Shown: positions 12,222-21,237, numbered from the stretch's first letter. The stretch is 64,000 nt of DNA from Agriotes lineatus (GCA_940337035.1 CALNHX010003643.1:62001-126000), one strand, 5' to 3'. Notes: generated by a model not told the origin, from the letters alone. A program made the numbers and translations.

Positions 12222-12539
12222 TTATTGTGCTACAGATGTCATCTCTGTCTGGACGATCTCCTCAAAGACAAGTTTTGTGCTGGTCCCACACTTGCCACCC
12301 GAGATGATATAGTAGCGACGTTTTCCTAGTTGTTGTAGGTCTGCGTCTGTTAGGCAATCGTAGCGTGCTGGTAGAATAAATCTGAAGTTGTCCAATTCTA
12401 CCGCCACTTTATTGCCGTATTTAGTCGGACACCGATACACATTTATTATTAGATATTTTTTGTCAATCTTCAAATCTTGTACATTTCCCCACTCTTTAAC
12501 CTGATTTAAGTTGCAAAGTTTCTGGTTGAAATCTGCCAT
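12222..12539 (-). CDS. Small Polinton protein of unknown function (possible OB fold)
   Basis: A 105-residue protein just inside the left TIR. It starts with MADFNQKLCNLNQVKEWG and contains a run typical of small beta-barrel proteins: a KKYLIINVYRCPTKYG strand, then VELDNFRFILPARY, then RRYYIISGGKCG. The alternation of strands and the FILPARY phrase recur in small ORFs I associate with arthropod Polintons, but I cannot name a function. A single-stranded-DNA-binding OB-like role is a guess from size and pattern. It is the last gene of the minus-strand block, downstream of the integrase. The frame is intact with an ATG start, unlike several neighbours. Confidence 0.6.
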   Translation of the reverse strand: MADFNQKLCNLNQVKEWGNVQDLKIDKKYLIINVYRCPTKYGNKVAVELDNFRFILPARYDCLTDADLQQLGKRRYYIISGGKCGTSTKLVFEEIVQTEMTSVAQ

Positions 12540-12644
12540 GTTTTTGGAAAGAGCGCGTACAGGAAAATGATAGAAATACTACAGCACATCAGGTTTATAT
12601 AGCACCGATGAAAATTAAGTGATAAGTCATCACAACGTGGTAAT

Positions 12645-13625
12645 TTAGGCAATATATTTAGCATCAATCCAGCTATTGTGCTGATTTGAAAATCCAAGCC
12701 ATTTTACAAATACTTTGTTACGTTTTCGTTTTATTACACGTTCAACGAGATGTATGTCTGGATATTTAACTTTTTGAAACTCAAGATCGTAGAAACATCC
12801 TTGAATAGACCGATTGGAAGCATCTTTTATTAGATAGGTAATAGGATTAGTTAATTTAACTTGATCGATTGTGAATATTTCATTAGTCCAGTTGGGCGTA
12901 TATCCTTTATCGAATATTGTTCGATATTTGCTAATTCGCACAGGATCGCCAACCTTAAATTTTACATTACTTAAATCTGTCATTTTTATATGATTATAGG
13001 CTTTATTGAGAATTTCTTTCTCATTACTCTTATTCACATCAACCGGTCTTTTACCAATTGTACTATGTCTTTTATGATTGTAGGTGTGACTGACTTGAGA
13101 TAATAGAGAAATCCATTTGTATGAACCTTGCAAACTAAACATCTTCCACATAATAGATTTAAGTGTACGATTTACTCTTTCAACGACACACGCTTTTTTT
13201 GAGCTAAATGTTGAGAAATGGTTAATTTTATATTTATTTATTAGTGTTTGAAAATCTTTATTGAAAAACTTTTTACCCTGATCTGTCTGCAAGTTCTTCG
13301 GAATTCTACCGCTTTCAGATGGTATTTTTTCAGTTGCACTAGTAACTTCCTTGGAGGTTTTGGTTTTTATAGGCTCTAGCCAAACATATTTTGAAAATAC
13401 ATCTATAATTACTAAAATATATCGATAACCTTTATTTACTTTAGAGTATGGTATCATTTCTACTAAATCGGCTTGATGAAGATCATCCAATCTTTTTACT
13501 ATTACACGACGCCGTCGAAAATTTATTCCTGCAGGCTTATGCAACTCGTCTACTATTTGGGCCTTAATCGAACTGTTTATTTTCTTCCGGATCATTTTGA
13601 ACCTTTCTAAATGACACAGTTTCAC
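12645..13625 (-). CDS. INT: Polinton integrase with chromodomain
   Basis: A 326-residue retroviral-type integrase that would insert the element's linear DNA and create the 6-bp duplication. The conserved entry DELHKPAGINF is at about residues 26-36. The catalytic triad is D53 (in ADLVEM), D115 (in NLQTDQGKKF) and E149 (in VVERVNRTLK), with 33 residues between the last two. The 'NHKRHSTIGKRPVD' block follows. The last about 33 residues (VERVIKRKRNKVFVKWLGF, then NSWID) form a chromodomain, a usual integrase tail that may bind histone marks. The N-terminus overlaps the upstream frame, and a second Met at residue 11 is an alternative start. No break is visible. Confidence 0.9.
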   Translation of the reverse strand: MKLCHLERFKMIRKKINSSIKAQIVDELHKPAGINFRRRRVIVKRLDDLHQADLVEMIPYSKVNKGYRYILVIIDVFSKYVWLEPIKTKTSKEVTSATEKIPSESGRIPKNLQTDQGKKFFNKDFQTLINKYKINHFSTFSSKKACVVERVNRTLKSIMWKMFSLQGSYKWISLLSQVSHTYNHKRHSTIGKRPVDVNKSNEKEILNKAYNHIKMTDLSNVKFKVGDPVRISKYRTIFDKGYTPNWTNEIFTIDQVKLTNPITYLIKDASNRSIQGCFYDLEFQKVKYPDIHLVERVIKRKRNKVFVKWLGFSNQHNSWIDAKYIA

Positions 13626-13956
13626 TAACTGAAGGTTTAGGCGGAGGTTTAGTTAGTTTTAGAGAAAAGTAAAGTTGATCAATTTCAGCCTGAATGTCTG
13701 CAATAATTTCATTTGCTATTTCTATATTTGTACTAGCAGAGTTTTGGTGTTCGGAAAGTGGGTAAATAATCTTATTAAGTTCTTTGTTAAGGAGAGTCTT
13801 GTTGACAGCATCCTCTTGAAATAGAGGTTGTGCAAGATTGGCTAATCGTTTATGTTGGAGATTAAAATTATCATAGTCATCGTAAAAGTGTAGATTTCTG
13901 TGCTGAATGTGACGACCGAACTTATCTCTCGACATTGTCGAACTGACTTTATTCAA
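13564..13956 (-). CDS. Polinton linker ORF, unknown function
   Basis: A 130-residue protein between the DUF8207-type gene and the integrase, overlapping both (8 bp upstream, about 60 bp downstream), as expected for a compact transcription unit. The likely true start is the second Met (MSRDKFGRHIQHR) at about 13,935. The N-terminus is charged and aromatic (HFYDDYDNF). Residues about 70-100 are predicted helical (IEIANEIIADIQAEIDQL), and a proline-rich patch (KPPPKPS) follows. Short proteins with this MSRD.xGRHIQ start occur in related elements; I cannot assign a role. It could be a virion component. Confidence 0.6.
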   Translation of the reverse strand: MNKVSSTMSRDKFGRHIQHRNLHFYDDYDNFNLQHKRLANLAQPLFQEDAVNKTLLNKELNKIIYPLSEHQNSASTNIEIANEIIADIQAEIDQLYFSLKLTKPPPKPSVSETVSFRKVQNDPEENKQFD

Positions 13957-14758
13957 TGATTCCCGCCTCTTTTAACTCTTCTATTATACTAACAATTTCA
14001 TTTCTATGATTTGTGTGACAGGACGCTTGAGAGGCATACAGTAACTTTAATCGATCGACTAACTCGTTCGGATCATCCCAGTAAACATAATCCATGGGTT
14101 TATTGCTAACTTGTTTATACATTTGTTTCATACCTTTACCAGAACGCTTTTTAGCTGATGAAGACGAGGGTGATGATGATGATGAGTCAGATTTTATAAA
14201 TTTCTTGTATTTCGTTTGGTTGAAACCTACCTTCTGCACATTTTTATCAAAATTTCTATGCGCCACACCTGTTCTGTTTATGATATCATTATAATTTGCT
14301 CTATCTGTCGACGTTGGAGTTATTTGAGGATCGTTTTTAAATAGTAATTCGTACAAACCAGGCGTACCTTCATAGCGAACATGTTTTACAATTATATCAG
14401 AATCTTTTATATCTAGCTCATCTCCACCAAAATAAAATTGGTTTTTATCAAAATCATATCTAATTCCATACCTACCTAGATTTAGTCTTTCTATAAGATA
14501 ATTGCTTACATATTTCCTAGGAAGTTTATCATACTGTTCTAAGAAAGAACTTATAGCTTGCGGCTGAAATTTGTTTGTTATAGTCGTATTAGAATCATCT
14601 TCGGTGGATTCACACAATACTTCATCAGCAGGTTTTGGTGTAAATAATTCTAGTTTTGAAGATGGGAGATTCTCTTTTTTATTTATTACTTTTGCAACAC
14701 TTTGCATTTGTTCGGTAACAGGTTTAAAAAATTTACCGAGGAGCTGTTGTTCCATCAA
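13949..14758 (-). CDS. DUF8207-type Polinton protein
   Basis: About 268 residues from the ATG at 14,755. The centre has the pattern of the family I know as DUF8207: YGIRYDFDKNQFYFGGDELDI, then YEGTPGLYELLF, then a TDRANYNDIINRTGV block. A serine-rich linker with a basic patch follows (residues about 185-215). It ends with YVYWDDPNELVDRLKLLYAS and a helix (NEIVSIIEELKEAGI). The conserved tail is common in arthropod Polintons; a structural or virion role is likely but unproven. The frame stays open upstream of the ATG as far as a TAG at the edge of the 8-bp satellite, but holds no earlier ATG. Confidence 0.7.
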   Translation of the reverse strand: MMEQQLLGKFFKPVTEQMQSVAKVINKKENLPSSKLELFTPKPADEVLCESTEDDSNTTITNKFQPQAISSFLEQYDKLPRKYVSNYLIERLNLGRYGIRYDFDKNQFYFGGDELDIKDSDIIVKHVRYEGTPGLYELLFKNDPQITPTSTDRANYNDIINRTGVAHRNFDKNVQKVGFNQTKYKKFIKSDSSSSSPSSSSAKKRSGKGMKQMYKQVSNKPMDYVYWDDPNELVDRLKLLYASQASCHTNHRNEIVSIIEELKEAGIIE

Positions 14759-14854
14759 CTTACCCCCCTTAAGAGCTCGAACTTTCTGTCTATTTTTAGT
14801 TTTAATAAGTTTTGTAGCTACATTCGTTTTTATTATTGGTACAAGTATGTAAGC

Positions 14855-15745
14855 GGTAGACAGCTAGACAGCTAGACAGGTAGACAGGTAGACAGGTAGA
14901 CAGGTAGACAGCTAGACAGCTAGACAGGTAGACAGGTAGACAGGTAGACAGGCAGACAGGTAGACAGGTAGACAGGTAGACAGGTAGACAGGTAGACAGG
15001 TCGACAGCTAGACAGCTAGACAGGTAGACAGGTAGACAGGTAGACAGGCAGACAGGTAGACAGCTAGACAGGTAGACAAGTAGACAGGTAGACAGGTAGA
15101 CTGGTAGACAGCTAGACAGGTAGACAGCTAGACAGGTAGACAGGTAGACAGCTAGACAGGTAGACAGATAGACAGCTAGACAGGTAGACAGATAGACAGT
15201 TAGATAGCTAGACAGGTAGACAGGTAGACAGGTAGACAGCTAGACAGGTAGACAGGTAGACAGGTAGACAGGCAGACAGGTAGACAGCTAGACAGGTAGA
15301 CAAGTAGACATGTAGACAGGTAGACAGGTAGACTGGTAGACAGCTAGACAGGTAGACAGCTAGACAGGTAGACAGATAGACAGTTAGAGAGGTAGACAGG
15401 TAGACAGGTAGACAAGTAGAGAGATAGACAGCTAGACAGGTAGACAGGTAGACAGGTAGACAGGCAGACAGGTAGACAGCTAGACAGGTAGACAGGTAGA
15501 CAGTTAGACAGCTAGACAGCGAGAACAGGTAGACAGGTAGACAGGCAGACAGCTAGACAGGTAGACAAGTAGACAGGTAGACAGGTAGACTGGTAGACAG
15601 CTAGACAGGTAGACAGGTAAACAGCTAGACAGGTAGACAGGTAGACAGCTAGACAGGTAGACAGATAGACAGCTAGACAGGTAGACAGATAGACAGTTAG
15701 ACAGGTAAACAGGTAGACAGCCAGCTAGACAGTTAGACAGACTGA
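14855..15745. repeat. 8-bp satellite (GGTAGACA / GCTAGACA)
   Basis: About 110 tandem copies of an octamer, mainly GGTAGACA with a regular minority of GCTAGACA and rarer GATAGACA, GGCAGACA and GTTAGACA. Longer blocks recur (for example two stretches with the AAGTAGACA... GACTGGTAGACA order near 15,075 and 15,300), so it grew by duplicating segments. It sits between the start of the DUF8207-type gene and the end of the ATPase, where an upstream control region would be expected. Confidence 0.95.
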
Positions 15746-15804
15746 CAGATTCAAACTAGTTCACACATCAACAACTTTCTATCAAATAATAGATATCAGA
15801 ATTG

Positions 15805-16489
15805 TTAAATGTATATATACGTAGCAAATTCATAACGATAGCGTCCATTATTTAAATCACTATCTTTGTCTATTACAAAAAATCCGTTTTTATGACTATT
15901 CCAGCAATATGCGCACATTTCTTTAAATTGTTCGTAAGTCATGTCGGTATTAACATGATCTCGATAGACCTTCTGCTTAAACAGCACCAGCATATTAGCA
16001 TTATCGCGAATAAGATGTTTAGGAATACATGCATATGTTTGACAAAGATAGAAACAGTCTATATTTTTATGCCGACCCAAGCTAAAATATTCTCTCATAA
16101 CGTCCTGTTTGTCGCAAGCAATGTCATCAAAAATAAAAATGCTGTGAGATTTAGCTTGGTCGGGTGGTACAATGTTCACACTATCGCTGTATGTATAGTA
16201 ACCAACCTCAGGAATTAATTGAAACAACATACTTAGATATTCAAACTTTGCTTGAAACAGCGATTTTGAATATATATAAATATTTTCAAATCGTACTCCA
16301 TTAACATCTTTTATTAGCGATATAATGATGTTTGTTTTACCACAATTCGATGGGCCTAGAATAAAACATCGTGGAAGGTAACAACGGTCCGTGTCTCTTG
16401 CTTAGAGATGCAGTGTGATTATCATGATTTTTTATTGGCAAACTAGTTTTTAGTTTAACTACCCTCATGACGTCGACTTGGAAACTCAT
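15805..16489 (-). pseudogene. ATP: Packaging ATPase (FtsK/HerA type), frameshifted
   Basis: This is the genome-packaging ATPase of polintoviruses. From the ATG at 16,489 the frame reads MSFQVDVMRVVKLKTSLPIK; a change of frame then occurs between about 16,390 and 16,365. The second frame holds Walker A (GPSNCGKTN, about 16,356-16,330) and Walker B (IFIFDDI, about 16,137-16,117), followed by LCQTYACIPKHLIRDNANM with the sensor-like Q. The total of about 228 codons fits the family's usual size. In intact elements it would power DNA entry into the capsid. The frameshift separates the N-terminus from the nucleotide-binding core. It is divergent from the PLA2-type gene. Confidence 0.85.
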
Positions 16490-16560
16490 AATAAAACTGC
16501 TATGCACATCTATATATATATATATTAAGATCCTAATCGATCAGTTCTCAGTTCTATAAA
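16490..16560. promoter_or_regulatory. Divergent promoter region, ATPase / PLA2 gene
   Basis: Only 71 bp separate the two start codons. It contains a TATATATATATATATTAAG run near 16,510-16,528 that could act as a TATA box in either direction, and CAGTTCTCAGTTC near the plus-strand start. The role is inferred from geometry. Confidence 0.5.
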
Positions 16561-17178
16561 ATGGTTCGACGTCGAAACAACAAACCAGTCCATCGCCGAC
16601 GATGTGCTGGTGTACTCAATACGCTCATTAATAAATTGCCTTTCGAATTGCACATACCAGGATATCAATATTGCGGGCCTGGCACGAGACTTGAGAAAAG
16701 AATCGCACGAGGAGATCCCGGAATTAACAAATTAGATCAAGCATGTCGTGAGCACGATTTGGCTTATGCAAAACATTCTGATATTATGGAGGAACGACAT
16801 AAAGCTGACAGAATTTTAGCTAAAAATGCTATTGGGCGTATTAGAGCTTCAGACGCTAGCTTAGGTGAACGTGTCTCGGCTGCAGGAGTAGCTGCAGCTA
16901 TGAAGGCAAAAGTGAAAACGGGGTTGGGAGCTAAAAAGAAAACTGGTAAAAAGAGAAAGAGGACACCTGGAGATACGCTTACTTTCAATCAGGTAGTGAA
17001 AAAAGCACGAACTGAATTAGGAGGAGGATTGCTGCGAGGCTTAAGCGATGCTACAAATATTGCTGTTAAGACAATTAATAAAATAAAGAGAAACAAGATT
17101 ATTAAAACTCCTCGAGTAATACGTGTGCCAAAAAACAGGAGGAATGTTACCCTTGATTCCAACCTTTGCAGGACTTAG
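16561..17178 (+). pseudogene. PLA2-domain minor capsid protein, N-terminal part
   Basis: The first 205 codons of a Polinton minor virion protein. It opens with a basic leader (MVRRRNNKPVHRRR), then a phospholipase A2 core like that of parvovirus VP1: the calcium loop YCGPGT and the catalytic block DQACREHDLAY with the His-Asp pair. An alanine-rich helix and strongly basic segments (KKKTGKKRKR) follow, suited to DNA or membrane contact. In relatives the protein continues into a hydrophobic glycine/alanine segment. Here that continuation is in another frame (17,144-17,257), so the frame shifts near 17,140 and terminates early at 17,178. Confidence 0.8.
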
Positions 17179-17367
17179 CGCGTTAGGAGCTCTTAGCGGT
17201 GGAGCTGCAGGAATTGCAAAAGTGGTTAAAGATGCTCAGTCGGAAAAAGACAATTAGCAGAGTCTGAAAGACATAATAAAACGATGGAAGCAATAGCTTT
17301 AGGTAAAGGGTTATATCTAAAACCTTATAAAAAAGGATACGGATTGTTCACGACAAAAAACTTGTAA
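17144..17367 (+). pseudogene. C-terminal part of the minor capsid protein (pVI-like tail)
   Basis: Two further frame segments complete the gene above. 17,144-17,257 encodes MLPLIPTFAGLSALGALSGG, then AAGIAKVVKDAQ, a hydrophobic amphipathic stretch. After a second frame change near 17,250, 17,251-17,367 encodes AESERHNKTMEAIALGKG and a LYLKPYKKGYG tail. This hydrophobic-plus-KPYKKG arrangement is usual at the end of Polinton PLA2-type proteins and recalls adenovirus minor proteins that act at the membrane and as protease cofactors; that analogy is inference. The stop overlaps the protease start as TAATG. Confidence 0.7.
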
Positions 17368-17747
17368 TGCAGCTGCCAAACCGGGCCTTGTCAAATATCG
17401 ATTTACAATCATACGCTAAACGTTTAAAAATTCCTAACTTTCGCGGCATTTTTATGAGAGATGATTTACCAAAGCAGGTTCAAAATATCGAATGCGGTAT
17501 TGTAAATTTGGATGATAAAACCAACCTTGGTACACATTGGGTGGCTTACATAAAACGGGGGAAAGATGCAATTTACTTCGACAGTTTTGGAGACTTAAAA
17601 CCTCCAATAGAAATTGTGAAATATTTGACAAGTGGCAAAAATGGCAGCTGTCATCCTATTACATATAATCACCAGGCATTTCAAACTTATAATTCTGTAA
17701 ATTGCGAACATTTATGTTTACAATTTTTGCACGACGCCATGTGTTAG
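17367..17747 (+). CDS. PRO: Adenovirus-type cysteine protease
   Basis: A 126-residue ULP1/adenain-like protease that in Polintons would mature capsid proteins. The family order is clear: ECGIVNLDD, then GTHWVAYIKRG (catalytic His57), YFDSFGDLKPP (Asp72), a QAFQTYNS segment and NCEHLCLQFLHDAM (nucleophile Cys113). The ATG overlaps the preceding stop (TAATG), suggesting coupled translation or shared transcript. The residue after the nucleophile is Glu; relatives usually have Gly (C-G-x-L-C), which may weaken the active site. The frame is otherwise intact and of normal length. Confidence 0.88.
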   Translation: MQLPNRALSNIDLQSYAKRLKIPNFRGIFMRDDLPKQVQNIECGIVNLDDKTNLGTHWVAYIKRGKDAIYFDSFGDLKPPIEIVKYLTSGKNGSCHPITYNHQAFQTYNSVNCEHLCLQFLHDAMC

Positions 17748-17772
17748 CTTCCTACCAGTTTACTGCGAGAAA

Positions 17773-17792
17773 AGACCTGTCCAGACCTGTCC
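17773..17792. promoter_or_regulatory. Tandem p53-like decamers downstream of protease
   Basis: AGACCTGTCC occurs twice back to back. Each has one mismatch to RRRCWWGYYY (CCTG for CWWG). The same decamer family occurs at 11,988, 23,109 and 28,073. It would lie about 160 bp before the 59-residue ORF if the putative solo LTR were absent. Confidence 0.35.
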
Positions 17793-17855
17793 AGATTTTG
17801 TCAGGTCATTTTGTACTTTAATTAGCCACCTAGGCTTTAGGGCAGCGTGCCCGTA

Positions 17856-19474
17856 TGTTAAACCCTTTTAGTTACTTATTTGGCTTCATCGCCTAATTCC
17901 ATAATAATGATTTTGCACATATTTGGCCTCAAGCGCAGTATTTCTCGTCATCCGGGGCACCCCTTTGTTGGTACTTTGACAATCGGGGGTTAACGCTCGC
18001 AGGATTTCCGAACCATCTAGAATTTACGCTGTTGGTGTGACTGCGAGGCCTCGCGCTGTCTTCGTTACCGGCACTTATTTGTTTTATTGGGCGCCTCGCC
18101 ATTGGCTGTCTTTGTCACCGGCACTTATTTGTTTTATTGGGCGCCTCGCCATTGGCTGTCGAGAGTCACTTAGTAACGCCGTTTTGGCTCACGCCACGGC
18201 GGGGGTCGGAACGCTGCTTGCTTGGGCAGTTCTACTCAGGCGATTGAACAAGGGAGGTGTGTGTGTGTCGTTAACGGCCAGCTTATTACGCCAAGGCGTT
18301 GGTGTGATGGAATTCCATGCCCGGTTCTACGTCGTCACGTAAGGGAGTGTTCCCTTTATCTCGTTGTGCGAGGATTCCGTTGAGGTACGACATTACTTGG
18401 GCTAGTTTGGCCGTCGTAGCGGCGTTTGTTGAAGCGCCAGCCTTTGTCGCCATTTTGGGCGCATCCAGACCATTCACACGTCGGCCGTTTTAGCGGCGAA
18501 TGAATTGCCACAGGCAACCTGTTTCCAGCAAGCTGGACCGCACGCTGATCTCTTGGATCGTCACCAATAAAATTAAGGTATTTGTAACCATTGAATTATA
18601 CTAACTTCTCGTGCGCGAGCTGTGCGCTTAATCATGTGAATAACTGTGAAATCTTGTGCACCGTTAAAAACGTACCCTTCGCATCTTAAATCGTTGTCGC
18701 GAAGTGGCGTCGCTCGCTTATTTTTGATCTAATCACTTCCCTCACTTGGACTTTGCTGTGTTTGCCCAAATTATCATGTGAGCATTTTTTTTATGAACAA
18801 ACGTTCCCGTTGTGGGACTCATATGTCAAACTGCTTTTGATGTTGTACAGTTATGGGTGTTGTTTAGTAACCGTAGTGCGCCCATCAGCTGATGCTTATT
18901 TATAAGAGTTAACGCAATGTTTGCGGCACGCTTTGCTGCCCCAATGTAAGACTGGACCAATAGACGCTTATCTAAGTAAGAGACGCTTTATTCTTGGTCG
19001 CTTTGTGCATGTTCTGTTTCAGTGTGCGGCCATCATTGAGGAGATGAATGTACGGTGGAGCCAGTGAGATCAGAGCGTGCAGGTAGGCTTGGTGGTGACA
19101 TTGCCGTGGCTGAAAAAGCCCCCTTCATGATCTAAGTATTTTTGCCATCACGAAATCGTTGTGTGAGTTTATAATTCACGAGTACCCCTATCGACGGAGT
19201 GTCTTGAATACTTCGCCCCGTCTAACCGCCCAGGCCCGGTTATCCGGGTTAAGACAGGCTTGGTGGCGCCCTCATAATTTTGACGTACCATATATATATG
19301 CCTCAACACGCTTGCCCAGAACGTATCGTGTGACTCACGGCCGACTTCCTGAGCGTTCCAGCCGTGGCCTTTAGCCTGTTTTTAGCAGATCTCAGGGCAA
19401 GTATGCCAGTTTTCCAGGACTGATTCCGTGGTGCGATGCTCACCTTGGGTGGGTGTCGTAAAGTTGTTTTAATA
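17856..19474. mobile_element. Probable solo LTR inserted in the Polinton
   Basis: A block of about 1.6 kb, richer in GC than the rest of the element, begins TGTTAAA and ends TTTAATA. The 5-bp direct repeat CCGTA flanks it (17,851-17,855 and 19,475-19,479). It contains a tandem pair of 50-bp repeats, an AATAAA near 18,567 and TATA-like runs near 19,290, but no long frame. Size and termini resemble the 1.75-kb Gypsy LTRs at 38.7 kb, though the sequence does not obviously match them. The 63-residue minus-strand frame at 18,286-18,477 is unassigned. Confidence 0.45.
18061..18160. repeat. Tandem 50-bp duplication
   Basis: Two adjacent 50-bp units, each ending GCGCCTCGCCATTGGCTGTC, differ at only about three positions. 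A partial third copy (GCCTCGCGCTGTC) precedes them. Each holds an inverted CCAAT box, typical of promoter or enhancer repeats in LTRs. Confidence 0.85.
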
Positions 19475-19573
19475 CCGTAACAATTTGTCAAGACTTGCAG
19501 ATGTGGGAGGATGACGTCATCGTCTGAGGATGTACTTATAGTATGGGAAGTCTGAGTTGTACACATTCGCATT

Positions 19574-19753
19574 ATGAAGCAGCAACGATACTATAAATAT
19601 CGAATGCAGTTCAACCGCTTTACTGAAAATCTGGAAAAATTGAAAAGAGATATTGAAATATATTGCAAATTAAAAGATATTTTAAAGGAACTTTTTTTGT
19701 TTGAAATTAAGCGAGCGGCAGCCAGACCTGAACTTGTTAATAAGCCAGTTTAA
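19574..19753 (+). CDS. 59-residue basic helical ORF
   Basis: MKQQRYYKYRMQFNRFTENLEK opens a 59-residue frame rich in Lys, Leu and Glu (EKLKRDIEIYCKLKDILKEL), likely one long amphipathic helix or coiled coil, ending in KRAAARPELVNKPV. It lies between protease and penton in the plus-strand block. A TATA-like ACTTATAGTATG occurs about 45 bp upstream. It has no recognisable domain. It could be a small core protein or an accessory factor; coding status rests on frame and context only. Confidence 0.4.
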   Translation: MKQQRYYKYRMQFNRFTENLEKLKRDIEIYCKLKDILKELFLFEIKRAAARPELVNKPV

Positions 19754-19863
19754 ACATGACTTGAGCGCGGGTGACTACCGCGTCCCGCAAAAAGTGAAGT
19801 TTAGAAACCCCGTTGGGAGGTCCAAGGCCTACAGGGCCTGCCGCACCGTGGAGTAAAGTAAAC

Positions 19864-20136
19864 ATGACTTGGTGTTGTATGACAAAGAACGTCAGGAATA
19901 AATACAGCAGCAGCAAGCAGGTTCACTTTTACCCGATTGTCGAAATTCGTCAGAAAGAAGAAGAAGAGGAGGACGATGAACTTCCATACAATTACTGGCA
20001 GTTGTGTGCACTCGACAGGATGAGGTTTAAGAATAGAATAGACAAAAGGTCTCTATTGTTAGAACCTATCTTAAATAAACAATTGCAATGTATACTGAAT
20101 AAGGATGTAAAAGGAAAAATAAAACCTATTGTTTAA
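19864..20136 (+). CDS. Unrecognised Polinton ORF with acidic tract
   Basis: About 90 residues from the ATG at 19,864 (MTWCCMTKNVRNKYS); an earlier in-frame ATG at 19,813 would add 17 residues. A glutamate/aspartate run (KEEEEEDDELPYNYW) at about residues 41-55 is followed by a helical basic tail (RMRFKNRIDKRSLLLEPIL). A near-duplicate start context (AACATGACTTG) occurs at 19,754 and 19,862. An AATAAA follows the stop. I do not recognise it. Acidic, LxCxE-like motifs were sought because related adintoviruses carry small oncogene-like ORFs; only LCAL is seen, so no claim is made. Confidence 0.4.
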   Translation: MTWCCMTKNVRNKYSSSKQVHFYPIVEIRQKEEEEEDDELPYNYWQLCALDRMRFKNRIDKRSLLLEPILNKQLQCILNKDVKGKIKPIV

Positions 20137-20264
20137 TAAAAAGCTGTTTTATTTCCAGTAAAATTCTTAGAGGAGGAGGAGGAGAGTCGTAGGCTGATGA
20201 GAATGTAATTAAAATTATAGCTCTCCAGATGTTTCAGTTCTAGTTAAACCGTCTACTATTAAAC

Positions 20265-21038
20265 ATGTCCTGGACGTTTACCTTGTGAAATGAATCTGTT
20301 CTCACAGCTCAGTATCCGTCCATACATCTGGATCCGGAATCTGAATACGTTATAGGATTAATCAGTTTTGAAGCTTATAATACTATACCTAATATTGATT
20401 CGAATAATAATAAATTTCATTATACTGATATTGATGGTAAACAAGCTCTAATTGAAATACCTCACGGTTCATATGAAGTTGCCGATATAAGTCAATATGT
20501 TAGACATGAGCTGAGTGTAACAAAGTCTAAGCCACTCTCTCATCAAGCGGGTAGTGCTAATGATGTACTAGAAAAAAATATTGTGCAGCACCAAGCAGAA
20601 CCTGTGCTACATATTAAGCCTAATAATAACACGCTCAGGAGTGAAATTAAATCATCCTTAGCAATCGATTTTACTGCTAAAGATAGTATTGGACAGTTAT
20701 TAGGTTTCAAACCTAAGAAATTGAAAGCTTATGGTAGATATATTTCCGATAATCCTGTAGATATATTTAAAGTTAATACTATATGTATTGATTGCAATAT
20801 CGTAACTGGTACTTATCACAACAGCAATGCTGTACACAGAGTTCGTCAATTTTTCCCTACAGATCCGCCAGGATTTAAGATTGTAGAAAATCCCTCTAAC
20901 GTTATATATCTACCAATCAATACGAGAATTATTGATAACATTGTCATACAAATAGTGGATCAAAACGGTAAATTGGTCAATTTCTGCGGAGAAACCATCA
21001 CGGTAAGGTTGCATCTCAAGAAACAAAATGGTGGTTAG
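20265..21038 (+). pseudogene. mCP: Minor capsid (penton-like) protein with in-frame TGA
   Basis: The penton-type single jelly-roll protein of the capsid vertices, 257 codons. From ATG 20,265 the frame reads MSWTFTL and meets TGA at 20,286-20,288. It then continues in the same frame through NESVLTAQYPSIHLDPESEY, VIGLISFEAYNTIPN, a NTICIDCNIVTGTYHNSN strand pair and VHRVRQFFPTDPPGFKIVE, to the YLPINTRIIDNIVIQIVDQN and ETITVRLHLKKQN end typical of the family. Everything after the stop is uninterrupted and full length. Either this is a nonsense mutation or, less likely, a read-through or spliced start. Its end overlaps the next ORF by 11 bp. Confidence 0.85.
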
Positions 21039-21237
21039 ATACAACTCTCAGCAGCAGCCGCAGCAAACATATATTAGAGATGATCAGTTTGTTTCGAACA
21101 TCAGTAGGCTGCCTGCAGTCGATAGATTAACATCTGGCAATAAACTGTTTCTAAAATCTTTAGGTTTGAAGCTAACTGCTACTAGAAGTGACGGCGAGAG
21201 GGAAATCAAAAAGAAAAAACATCTGGACTGTTATTAA
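21028..21237 (+). CDS. Small ORF between penton and major capsid genes
   Basis: 69 residues starting MVVRYNSQQQPQQTYIRDDQ, Gln-rich at first, then VDRLTSGNKLFLKSLGLKL and a lysine-rich end. Its start overlaps the penton stop, so it is probably on the same transcript. Short ORFs with an LT..N..FLKSLG phrase at this site recur in related elements, which supports a real gene, but the function is unknown. It may be shortened: the following 75 bp before the capsid gene contain no frame. Confidence 0.5.
   Translation: MVVRYNSQQQPQQTYIRDDQFVSNISRLPAVDRLTSGNKLFLKSLGLKLTATRSDGEREIKKKKHLDCY

Noticed and set aside
14855..15745. CRISPR-like array
   Set aside because: Units are contiguous octamers without spacers, inside a eukaryotic transposon.
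19864..20136. LxCxE-type oncogene motif in the acidic ORF
   Set aside because: The motif is not present; only LCAL occurs near the acidic run.
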